Source of the DNA: Datura wrightii
Lineage: Eukaryota > Streptophyta > Magnoliopsida > Solanales > Solanaceae
Assembly: GCA_035772735.1 (NCBI GenBank)
Contig: JASDFA010000001.1
Coordinates: 134,727,001-134,791,000, forward strand
DNA: 64,000 nucleotides
Direction: 5' to 3'
Shown piece by piece: positions 20,877 through 30,225 of the stretch. A model generated the notes under the pieces. It saw only the letters and a program-made list of their open reading frames with translations. It searched no databases and was not told where the DNA came from. Every line of letters starts with the position of its first letter. Position 1 is the stretch's first letter. The position numbers and the translations under genes are program-made.

Positions 20877-22562
20877 TGTTATACCCCGGGAGCTCAAAGA
20901 TCGAAACCGGAAGTTAAAGAAGGAAAATTGTAAATTTGATGTTGCAGGCATAAGACTAGTCGTGGGATGACTCGTGAGGAGACCTCATGAGTTGTCAGGT
21001 TTATCGTGGGGTGGAGTTTGAATTTTTATAGGAGGATGACCAGTGTACCTAACAGATGGGATCCCACGAGTCGTGACTAGTCCTAACGACTCATGAGGTG
21101 AGTCGTGAGAAAACAGGTTGAAAAGTGAGGTAGTGTACATGACGGAAGGTGACCACAAGTCGTGGTCTCGAGGATAAAGTTTTTAGGTCATCCGTTACGA
21201 GCCCTAGTAGTCATGTAATCTAGTGCGCTTAAAGGGTGACTCGACGAGTCATTGCCCATCCTGACGAGTCGTCAGGACACCCGTTAGGGTCACCTGACAA
21301 TTATTTTGTGTGAAATAGTAAGGGCTTTTTCATAATTTACTAAGTTCCTAAGACTTATACTACGTCATTTAAGGCTCGTTTTAGTGGGTTTTAAGCAGGG
21401 TAAAATCCATCCTAATCCATTATTCTCATGCACACAAGTTTGAAGGTTTGAAGAGGATATTCAAGGCAAAATCTAAAGGTTTCCATTGGAATATCAGCTT
21501 GGGCTATTAGAGGGTGTTAGAATTCACCATTCCCAAGTATGTAAGGCTATGAGTGGGTGTCTTCTTCCACACCCATTCCCAATTTCTATCAATCATGATA
21601 AATAGTATATGATCAAGTATGGGGTTTCTACCCAATTGCATAATTCTTCAATCTCGACACATGGGTATGATTAGATAGTATTTATATTGATGATTTATGA
21701 AGCTTGGGCGGATTCTAAATTTTTTTCCCTTATAAAAATCATTTTCTAAAATTAGAAACTAAAACGACCATGGGTGAAGAGTTCATAAAAGAGGTGATTT
21801 ATGGTAAATGTGTGATGATGATGAAGTTGATGATGAAAAGCATGTTTCCAAAATTACCCATGATTATGTTGATGTTTTCAAAATGAAATTATTAGACGCT
21901 AGTATGATAAAGCTTTGGGAAATGCCCTCATGATGATTTAAAGTGATGATTTTCCAACATAAGCTTACCCCGTTGTTTGAAGTGAAGATTCCTAATTTTT
22001 CATTAAATCTAGCTTGTGGTATATTGAGTTAAATATTCCTAAATGTAGCTTACCACATGATTTGGAGTAGATGCTCACACCTATGATTGAGCTTGTGGTA
22101 TATTTTGAAATAAAGCTTCTCATACGCATGAACGTGTAATTGAGATGTATGTCATTATTGAGCTTTTCCAAAGGACAATGTTGAGCTTCATTTCATATGA
22201 TGTTGAGTCTACGCATGATTTCGTCATTTAGCTTTGTCAATAGACAATGTTGAGCTTCGTTTCGTACAATGTTGAGTTATGCATGATTTCATATTGAGCT
22301 TCGTTGTTAGATGATGTTGAGCTTCGTTTATATATGATTTAGAGCATGCATATTTTGGAGAAGAGTCTAAGACTGAGCGGGTTAAGGGTTGATTACCCTA
22401 TGCCCCAAAAATACGCACCAACATAGGTTTATACTATTATATTATTGGGACCTCCCTTGTGAGCTATCCCCGGCCTGATTGGCCATTCAACTTGATATCA
22501 ATATCATGGTAGCGTCCCTAGCCCTGGCAAGGTTTTGGACTTCTCTGCCCACTTGAGTGTGA
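20877..22562 (+). repeat. C2 LTR unit (block X1), interrupted by Ath2
   Basis: Starts TGTTATACCCCGGGAGCTC. Same internal order as C1 but clearly diverged. It is broken at 22562 by Ath2 and resumes at 28148-28184 (CAGTCGGGACCACGCAAGC...GTTAT). No coding content. GACTCGTG-type words are dense at 20950-21290. Confidence 0.65.
22558..22562. other. Ath2 target-site duplication, left copy (TGTGA)
   Basis: TGTGA precedes the left LTR and is repeated at 28143-28147. The undisturbed site GAGTGTGATAGTCGGG is present in X2 (about 43904-43919) and X3 (62281-62296). Confidence 0.9.
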
Positions 22563-23829
22563 TGTTCGGGGTCTGTTATGTGGGTATAAAACTCACACGC
22601 AAGTGCACGTGGTCGAATAAGTAGTAAGTGGCTTTAGTAAGCCAAGTATCAATCCCACAGAGACTTGGATGAAGTGCAATCTGCTCAAGTGTACTATATT
22701 TTACTTCTAAAAATGCAGACAACAGTGTAACCAAGAGTTTGATAGTTTGTTTTATATTTTTTATACTAAAGCTAAAACAATTATCTACTTTGAGTCTGAA
22801 CTATGAATGAGAGCATGCTGAGGTTAAACGAACATGTAATGAAATTAATTATCATCATAATTTGGTTAATCTTTTCCTCCAGTTGCTAGCCAAGAACAAT
22901 TGCCAAGAGATTAAAACTCTCGTATTTAACCTCACTTAAGAATCATGAACCATCCACCTACATTTCTGTGATTAAATGCAATTCATGTTCTAGCCATACA
23001 AATCCGGTTCCTAAATTGACTAATACGACTTTCAGGTATATTTCTATCCTGAAAGTAAATCAATTCCCAATTTTCCCAAATCAAGTAAAGATCATATCCT
23101 ATTAATTAACAACTTTCCAATTTCTTGCTCTCTAGAGTGAAACCGGACTTTTTAGATGTACATTAACATAGGCCATACATTAATGCAGTAAGAACAAGAA
23201 TTAATAGAACAACATGGAAGAAAATATGAAAAACCAAAGAATGAATGATCACATTTCATCACAATTGATCATAACCTCGGCAAGAAGAGGAATTAGCCAC
23301 TCATTTGTGGATTAAACATCTTTAAATGAGTGTTAATCATACAAGCAATTGAATTAAAGAAGAAAGAAAGAGAGAAAAACCCTGATATTTTCGTCCCTCA
23401 ACTGCCTGTAACCCACGTTCTTGCTCCACCAAGTCAGAATATTAAAAATGAACCTAAGTGTTCTATTTATACTGGTGGGAATTTTTCCCAGAATAACAAG
23501 CAACGTGTCACGGAGTGTATCGCGGAGCACTGCCTCCGTGACACGGTGTGTATCGTGGAGCACTGCCTCCGTGACACGTTGCTGTTCCACCACAGGCCAA
23601 ATTTTGCATTTTTTCCTTGTTGACATCCGAGTCCAACCCCAATCTCTCCCAACACGCATTTTAGCTTCCCAAAATTATATTTCACCTGCAAAACAACGCT
23701 AATCATGTTAGTTAGTATAAATTCACGTTTTAATATCAATCACATGAGAATGTATAAATATTGATAGATAAACAAGGCTAAAATGACACCTTTGAGTATC
23801 ACTTGGGCATATAAATTTGCCCAAGATCA
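22563..23829 (-). repeat. Ath2 3' LTR
   Basis: TG at 22563 (TGTTCGGGGTCTG), CA at 23829 (CCCAAGATCA), 1267 bp. It is longer than its partner because a 31-bp unit is tandemly doubled (23515-23545 and 23546-23576) inside an inverted repeat. Confidence 0.9.
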
Positions 23830-23840
23830 CTTACCCCACA
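23830..23840 (-). other. Ath2 polypurine tract
   Basis: Minus strand TGTGGGGTAAG, directly abutting the 3' LTR. This is the Athila-type PPT. Confidence 0.75.
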
Positions 23841-23849
23841 CTTAAAGTC

Positions 23850-23867
23850 TTGTTCGTCCTCGAACAA
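23850..23867 (-). other. PPT-proximal hairpin with AGGA loop (Ath2)
   Basis: Minus strand TTGTTCG-AGGA-CGAACAA: a perfect 7-bp stem and the same 4-nt loop as the Tekay-like A elements, although the outer stem bases differ. Confidence 0.7.
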
Positions 23868-25711
23868 ACCTTTTACATCTCATGCACATGAAGACTTACA
23901 CATAGCTAATTTTAGCAAGACAATTCATGCTACAGCTAATGATTGTTTAAGATAGCAAGCTAAAAATAGAGCATGCACAGTTTAAATCATTGAAATGGAA
24001 TACAATATGTTAAGACTTCCTAACCTCAAGAATTGACTCTCTATCTTAGCAAACTCATGCAAATCAACTGATCAAGAAATCCAACATGAATTATATCCTT
24101 CATTAAACATGTGCCCTCACAACAAGAGAGTAACCCATTTTCACACGCAAATTTTTAAATCACAACATGTATGGGTAAATGAATAGAATTACGCTCACTC
24201 TCACAAAGAATTCACATGCATCATGTAATGACCCATAAGCTTGCCCTTAGTGTTTTACTCCACTAATTTGAGGATGTTTGAACGTAAGATCAAGTAGGAC
24301 TTAATGGGTTGTAATGTAAGCTAAGGGACGGGTAGGTACTATTCTGGCCAGTAATAGTGACTATCTTCCCCCAAGTGCTTTTAGTAACTTCAACCTTCAT
24401 TAAGGATATCTCTTCCCTTACATCACCCTCATTCTTTTCAATCCTGAATTTTCTCTTCTTGTTCTCATTTCTTTAAGCACACTCAGCTTAGTAGTAAGGA
24501 GTACTTAAGCAAATTTATTTTTTCATTCATTTATTTTCTTACTCCCTACTAATAATCAACCATTTTTACACAAGTGCACCTTTGTCCTTTTCTCAACTTT
24601 CACAACTTCTACTTTTCCTTATTTTTCACGCTTCTCACTCCCTCATTCTTTGAAATTTTTTTCACTTAAGCGCTTAGGAGTTTTGGATCAAATTCAAGGC
24701 TAATGAAAGAAAGAGGATTAAGCTTATGTTGTAGCTATCAAAGAATAGGCTCAAGGCTCAATGGGGCTAACTAGGATTAAATATTCAAGGTAGGTAAAGT
24801 GAGGGATAACATTTATGTTCATTCAAAGAAATGCCTAAATCATCTCCTACAATTCACATCCTTCATTTCGTTTTATATACACACCAGGTAAGTTCTAGAC
24901 ATTCCACAATAGCACGGAATATTCGAAAAACTTACACTCACAACACATGCTCAATTCAAGACACATTCTGTAGACTCTTAACTCCGCTAATCACAAGAAT
25001 TCAAAATTAAGCTTCAATCATATCAAGTCAAATTTAAGAGCCTAGGTGTCTCAAACATAGGTATACCACTTGCATGCTTCAACACTAAACATACTTGCAT
25101 CTTACAATCATTTATAGCACATAACAATAATATCAAGCCATCAATTAGCTACGGGTTCAAAAACCAACCTACTGACTAATTTTCCTCAAGACGGTCATCA
25201 TCCATCCATCGTTGGAAACAGTCTCTAACTATGACTAAAAATATTATATACAGACAAAGAAAAATTTTTATTCTTCGGTTCAAAGACCCCCCGTCGGAAA
25301 AGAACCGAAAAGAAAAACCAATGGGTGATGAAGTCATGCTTGACTCACAAAAGAAAAAAAAAATTTCAAATATTTCTAACAAGCATTACATTCACCAAAA
25401 ATCGTTAAGCACAAAAATTTTTCCTCACCCCACACTTGAATCATGCTATGTCCTCATAGCATCAACTTAACATTTAAAAAGGGTGAGAAATACTCCCTGA
25501 GGCCTTTAGGCCTAGCTAACAACATGCCTTTCTTCAACTTTGCACAAGTGGGTGTTCGACCCCGCACTTTTTCTCTTCCATGCTTGTTAGCTTCCTCCTC
25601 CATGGGTACTCAGACTTCCCCTCCATCTGTGCTTAACTTTCCACCAAAACAACACAAGATGAAAAATAAATAAAATCAACTTAAAATGCAAGAATTTAAA
25701 ATGGTACCCAC
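23868..25711 (-). other. Ath2 3' non-coding region
   Basis: About 1.85 kb without a supported gene. It includes an AT-rich stretch with T-rich and C-rich runs (24500-24660) and, from about 24979, the part shared with Ath1. A second polypurine-like run TTCAAGTGTGGGGTGAGG (about 25422-25439, minus) is followed by a perfect 8-bp hairpin (25443-25462). Confidence 0.65.
25443..25462 (-). other. Hairpin beside internal polypurine tract (Ath2)
   Basis: Minus strand ATGCTATG-AGGA-CATAGCAT: 8-bp perfect stem and AGGA loop. The stem is unrelated in sequence to the terminal one but has the same loop and the same relation to a GTGTGGGGT purine run. Confidence 0.6.
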
Positions 25712-25717
25712 GGTACC

Positions 25718-25735
25718 CTTGGGTTGCCTCCCAAG
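25718..25735 (-). other. Conserved 18-nt stem-loop after the coding region (Ath2)
   Basis: CTTGGG-TTGCCT-CCCAAG on the plus strand, identical to 739-756 in Ath1. It lies about 55 bases beyond the stop codon of the 310-codon frame. Confidence 0.5.
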
Positions 25736-25789
25736 CAGCGCCTAATTTTACGTCGCGGCACGACGTACCGAGTTTCATCACTTTTTCCT

Positions 25790-26722
25790 CTACCTTGAGG
25801 ATATGAATCTCACCCCTAATTTCTTCTCTAATTTCCTCTTATGCTCCAGGGGTGGTGGTGAAAAATTGTAAGGACCAAGTAGTAGATGTTGCCTTTTGAA
25901 CTTATTGGCCCTCAAGTAAGCGAAGTCATTTTGTCTCTCTGAGTTAGCAAATTTCAAAATATACAGGGCTTGGTCCTCCTCTATACATTTCTCTATAAGC
26001 TTGGAAGACTCTATTTCTATGTTGTCAACCAAACTTAATGTCAAAAAATGCGTCGAGTGTGGTCCAATACACCTCAACTCTAAAACTGTATTGTGCTTGA
26101 CCTCCTTACTTGTATACTCCTTCTCAGCATCGACATCTATCTCTCCATTAATGTCAACTAGGGGATACTCTGTCTCTTCTTCCACGAATAGATTTTCCAT
26201 AAGTGTGAGCCCATCACGGGGACACTCAAGAGATTCTAATTGTTGGGCTTCATCCAAAAATTCACCCTTGTCTTCCTTTTGTAGTTCCTCTTGAATATCG
26301 GCTAAAACCGTTACCTGCAATTTATCACAAGCTTTAGCCTCAGCAATCATCTCCGTGAATTTGATGCTCATCCTTTCTAGAGTCTCTGCATTCTCTTCTT
26401 GCTGAATTCTCAATATTGCCATCGCCTCCTTCATTGCTTCTGATTGCTCCAGGAGTTGTTTCAGCATGTCTTCTATTTGAGCTTGGCGTCCCAAGTCCGC
26501 ATTTTTAGCATGCCTATATTCAGAAAAAACAACAGAAGGATCATAGTAGGGGCTTGGGGGAGGGGAATATGCATTCGGACAGCCATCCCAATGGCCATCT
26601 TGACCACCACATATATTGCACGTGTTACAGTGTTGCCACAAGTGGGGTACTCCGCAATTCAGACAAGATTCACCAAAATATGAGTATCCACCATTTAAAC
26701 CATTTGTATTCCACGATGTCAT
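25790..26722 (-). CDS. Ath2-encoded 310-aa protein with two N-terminal zinc knuckles
   Basis: The only undamaged long frame in the window. It starts with ATG at 26722, about 180 bases after the primer site, and stops at 25790. Residues 20-32 form CLNCGVPHLWQHC (CX2CX3HX4C) and residues 35-48 form CNICGGQDGHWDGC (CX2CX5HX3C), two CCHC-like knuckles. Residues 50-61 are Pro/Tyr-rich. Residues about 75-160 are helical and probably coiled-coil (IEDMLKQLLEQSEAMKEAM and following). Residues 150-205 are very acidic. The C-terminus is basic (KFKRQHLL; EHKRKLEKKLGVRF). I do not recognise a capsid or enzyme domain. It occupies the gag position, so nucleic-acid binding and assembly with a helper Gag is a plausible role, but that is inference. 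Confidence 0.75.
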   Translation of the reverse strand: MTSWNTNGLNGGYSYFGESCLNCGVPHLWQHCNTCNICGGQDGHWDGCPNAYSPPPSPYYDPSVVFSEYRHAKNADLGRQAQIEDMLKQLLEQSEAMKEAMAILRIQQEENAETLERMSIKFTEMIAEAKACDKLQVTVLADIQEELQKEDKGEFLDEAQQLESLECPRDGLTLMENLFVEEETEYPLVDINGEIDVDAEKEYTSKEVKHNTVLELRCIGPHSTHFLTLSLVDNIEIESSKLIEKCIEEDQALYILKFANSERQNDFAYLRANKFKRQHLLLGPYNFSPPPLEHKRKLEKKLGVRFISSR

Positions 26723-26880
26723 GTCAATAAGGGTATCCGAAAAAGAAGAAAAATAAAATAAAATAAAATGAAATGAAATAAAAAAATATAAATAAGAATT
26801 AAAACAAACACTATGACGAAGTTGTCAGCAGTTAGAAAAAAATATAGTAAATTTACACTTAAGAAAATTTCACCAATTGC
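26723..26880 (-). other. Ath2 leader between primer site and ORF
   Basis: About 160 bases, A/T-rich (AAATAAAATAAAAT on the plus strand). It would hold the RNA packaging signal by position; nothing specific is visible. Confidence 0.5.
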
Positions 26881-26901
26881 CAGTCCCCGGCAACGGCGCC
26901 A
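26881..26901 (-). other. Ath2 primer-binding site, tRNA-Asp type
   Basis: Minus strand TGGCGCCGTTGCCGGGGACT, a match to the canonical plant tRNA-Asp primer site, six bases inside the 5' LTR. Confidence 0.9.
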
Positions 26902-26907
26902 AAAACT

Positions 26908-28142
26908 TGTTCGGGGTCTGTTATATGGGTATAAAACTCACACGCAAGTGCACGTAGTCGAACAAGTAGTAAGTGGCTTTAGTAAGCCAAGTATCGATCC
27001 CACAGAGACTTGGATGAAGTGCAATCTGCTCAAGTGTACTATATTTTACTTCTAAAAATGCAGACAACAGTGTAACCAAGAGTTTGATAGTTTGTTTTAT
27101 AATTTTTATACTAAAGCTAAAACAATTATCTACTTTGAGTCTGAACTATGAATGAGAGCATGCTGAGGTTAAACGAACATGTAATGAAATTAATTATCCT
27201 CATAATTTGGTTAATCTTTTCCTCCAGTTGCTAGCCAAGAACAATTGCCAAGAGATTAAAACTCTCGTATTTAACCTCACTTAAGAATCATGAACCATCC
27301 ACCTACATTTCTGTGATTAAATGCAATGCATGTTCTAGCCATACAAATCCGGTTCCTAAATTGACTAATATGACTTTCAGGTATATTTCTATCCTGAAAG
27401 TAAATCAATTCCCAATTTTCCCAAATCAAGTAAAGATCATATCCTATTAATTCACAACTTTCCAATTTCTTGCTCTCTCGAGTGAAATCGGACTTTTTAG
27501 ATGTACATTAACGTAGGCCATACATTAATGCAGTAAGAACAAGAATTAATAGAACAACATGAAAGAAAAGATGAAAAACCAAAGAATCAATGATCACATT
27601 TCATCACAATTGTTCATAACCTCAGCAAGAAGAGGAATTAGCCACTCATTTGTGGATTAAACATCTTTAAATGAGTGTTAATCATACAAGCAATTGAATT
27701 AAAGAAGAAAGAAAGAGAGAAAAAACCCTTATATTTTCGTCCCTCAACTGCCTGTAACCCACGTTCTTGCTCCACCAAGTTAGAATATTAAAAATGAACC
27801 TAAGTGTTCTATTTATACTGGTGGGAATTTTTCCCGGAATAACAAGCAACGTGTCACGGAGTGTATCACGGAGCACTGCCTCCGTGACACGTTGCTGTTC
27901 CACCACAGGCCAAATTTTGTATTTTTTCCTTGTTGACATCCGAGTCCAACCCCAATCTCTCCCAACACGCATTTTAGCTTCCCAAAATTATATTTCACCT
28001 GCAAATCAACGCTAATCATGTTGGTTAGTATAAATTCACGTTTTATTATCAATCACATGAGAATGTATAAACATTGATAGATAAACAAGGTTAAAATGAC
28101 ACCTTTGAGTATCACTTGGGCATATAAATTTGCCCAAGATCA
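26908..28142 (-). repeat. Ath2 5' LTR
   Basis: TGTTCGGGGTCTG (26908) to CCCAAGATCA (28142), 1235 bp. It contains a perfect 17-bp inverted repeat: AGCAACGTGTCACGGAG at 27845-27861 and its complement at 27880-27896, with an 18-nt loop. Confidence 0.9.
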
Positions 28143-28147
28143 TGTGA
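28143..28147. other. Ath2 target-site duplication, right copy (TGTGA)
   Basis: Exact repeat of 22558-22562. Confidence 0.9.
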
Positions 28148-28184
28148 CAGTCGGGACCACGCAAGCTCTATCATGGTATGTTAT
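28148..28184 (+). repeat. C2 remainder, right of Ath2
   Basis: CAGTCGGGACCACGCAAG... to GTTAT, the end of block X1. The final GTTAT then meets an inverted A LTR, exactly as at 43941-43945 and 62321-62325. Confidence 0.7.
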
Positions 28185-28968
28185 TGTCGCGCCCCGCCTT
28201 GGGAGGCATGACTGGTAGCTGGTGGACTACTAGGACTTGGACTGCTGGGCAACTGAAACCTAAGAACTTCTGTTGCCAGGATGGCTCTAATTCTGGATTG
28301 ATGAAAAACAACGGGCTATATAATGACTGTAAATATAGTCTTCGACCGACTAGGCCTATAGCCACCTATAGGAATATAACAGCTAACCAGAACAACTGAG
28401 CATAAGGGAACCTATGCGGGCCGACAAGGCCACCATGCTGACTAGTTATCACTGAAAAGTATAATCAAGTGTTGAACTGATCTGTGACTGACAAGGTCAC
28501 CAACTGACAACTGAACAAGGCCCCACACGGCTATCACATGCAAACTGAAACATACATATGGCCCCACACGACCGGTACAACTAACCACAGGGAATATACA
28601 ATCCACCAGCCTTTAAGAATAATAAGATGGTCGGGACAGGGCCCCGGCCTACCCATGCTGTACAAACAAAAAGGGAATTAAACCTCTAGCTGTCAAGCTC
28701 CGGATGACAGGAGGTGAAGACTCTGTATGCTGGCTGGAACTACGAGGGATCTGCTCCTCGTCTATGAGTACCTGCAGGCGAGTAATGCAGCGCCCCAAAA
28801 CGGGCGTCAGTACCACTGGTACTGAGTATGCAAACAATGACTGAAAATAACTGAAAGCAAATAATAATACTGATAGATACTGACGTAATAGGAGACGAAC
28901 TGAGACTAACTGAAAAGAGCGTAACTTTACTGAAGAGAGTAAGAGTCATACCTGATAACATGGCGGTC
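28185..28968 (-). repeat. Inverted A LTR fragment at left end of A2
   Basis: Starts TGTCGCGCCCCGCC, the reverse of an A LTR 3' end, and runs 784 bp to CATGGCGGTC. There it switches abruptly to + strand gag. The four bases GGTC (28965-28968) are common to both parents of the junction. It is close by eye to 43946-44730 and 62326-63110. Confidence 0.8.
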
Positions 28969-29643
28969 CATCTTTTCAGAGGCCTTCCTGGACCGTTATC
29001 TACCACGAGAGATCTGAAAGGCCCGGATGGACCAGTTTTTACACCTGGAGCAGGGGGCGATGAGTGTTCGAGAATAAGCCCTGCAGTTCGATTCTTTGGT
29101 CCGCTATGCTCCGGCCTTTGTAGCACCATGCCATCCAAAATCCACCTATTTATAATGGGGCTGAAACCAGGGTATATTAAGGCCTGCATAACACCTATAT
29201 TGCGGGAAGATATGGATATTGCTCGAGTGCAGGCTTTTGCTAAGACTATTGAGGGCCTCAGATGGAGGCAACAGGATAGCAGATGAACAAGTTAGGAACA
29301 GCGCCGCAGGGATAGGTCAGATGAGTTACATGGGGAGATTCGGGGAGGGCCTAGGCCACGGTTGTCAGATAGGCCACCTAGACCCCCGCCTTCATCACAG
29401 CAGCTGAGGGGTAGATTCAGTCGCCGATGACAGTCAAAGTCCGGCGAAAGTTCTCGAACAGTAGACTCACATCAGCAGAGGAGGGCAAAACAGAGTAGGT
29501 ATACACCACCACTTTGCCCTATGTGTAGGCGACAACACTCTGGAGCTTGCAGATATTGCTCCATAGGGTGTTATATATGTGGACAGAAGGGTCATGTGAT
29601 GAGAGATTGTCCAGCCAGGGGTCAGGGTGACCGGGATAGATAG
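28969..29643 (+). pseudogene. A2 gag, 5'-truncated
   Basis: Begins inside the capsid region (parallel to A1 8693) because the 5' LTR, primer site and first half of gag are missing. The zinc knuckle at 29569-29610 is intact (CYICGQKGHVMRDC). Frame breaks as in A1, including the TAG at 29641-29643. Confidence 0.8.
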
Positions 29644-29796
29644 GACAGGGCATCAGCAGGGTCGCGACCTCCAACAGCCCCAGCAAGGCACAGACCCTCA
29701 ATTTCAGCAGGTAGAGGCCGAGGTAGATCAGGGGCCTCTAGTTCAAGTGGGGGCCTAAGTCGTACCTTTGCATTACTAGGGAGACAGGATTCAGAG

Positions 29797-30087
29797 GTGT
29801 CTCCAGATGTTGTGACAGGTATGATGACTATTTGCTCTCACCTTGCTTATGTATTAATCGATCCGGGATCTACCTTGTCCTATGTTACCCCATTAGTGGC
29901 TCGAAAGTTCAGTATTGTACCAGAATTGCTTCGGCATCCCTGTTTAGTATCTACACACGTCGGTGACTCTATTATAGCCAGAAGGGTTTATCGAGGGTGT
30001 ACAGCAGAGGTTGCTAACCGTCAGACCACAACAGATTTGGTAGAGTTAGAAATGGTTGATTTTGACGCCATTATGGGTATGGATTAG
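29797..30087 (+). pseudogene. A2 retropepsin domain
   Basis: 96 open codons with YVLIDPGSTLSYVTPLVARKF and VDFDAIMGMD, then TAG in place of the Trp codon of MDWL. Otherwise parallel to A1 9534-9800. Confidence 0.75.
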
Positions 30088-30225
30088 TTAGCTCCATGCT
30101 ATGCCAATGTAGTATGCTGGACAAAGACGGTCCAATTCCACTTTCTATTTGAGGCAGTACGAGAGTGGAAGGGCAGTACAGCTACGCCAAAAGGTAGGTT
30201 TATTTCCTATCTTCGGTCGATAAAG

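Larger units (their letters stand above)
22563..28142 (-). mobile_element. Ath2: intact, young, non-autonomous Athila-type element
   Basis: A 5.58-kb minus-strand element with LTRs 22563-23829 (3') and 26908-28142 (5'), tRNA-Asp primer site, polypurine tract TGTGGGGTAAG and TSD TGTGA. The interior is 3.08 kb and encodes only one frame, 310 codons (25790-26722), with no gag capsid, protease or pol, so it must depend on another Athila for replication (inference). The two LTRs differ by roughly two to three dozen substitutions by eye plus one 31-bp duplication, indicating a recent insertion. Its 3' non-coding half is shared with Ath1. Confidence 0.9.

Noticed and set aside
23330..23739. Overlapping frames on both strands of the Ath2 LTR (also 27682-28052)
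   Set aside because: They sit over the LTR inverted repeat and differ between the two LTRs by the 31-bp duplication; no protein similarity recognised.
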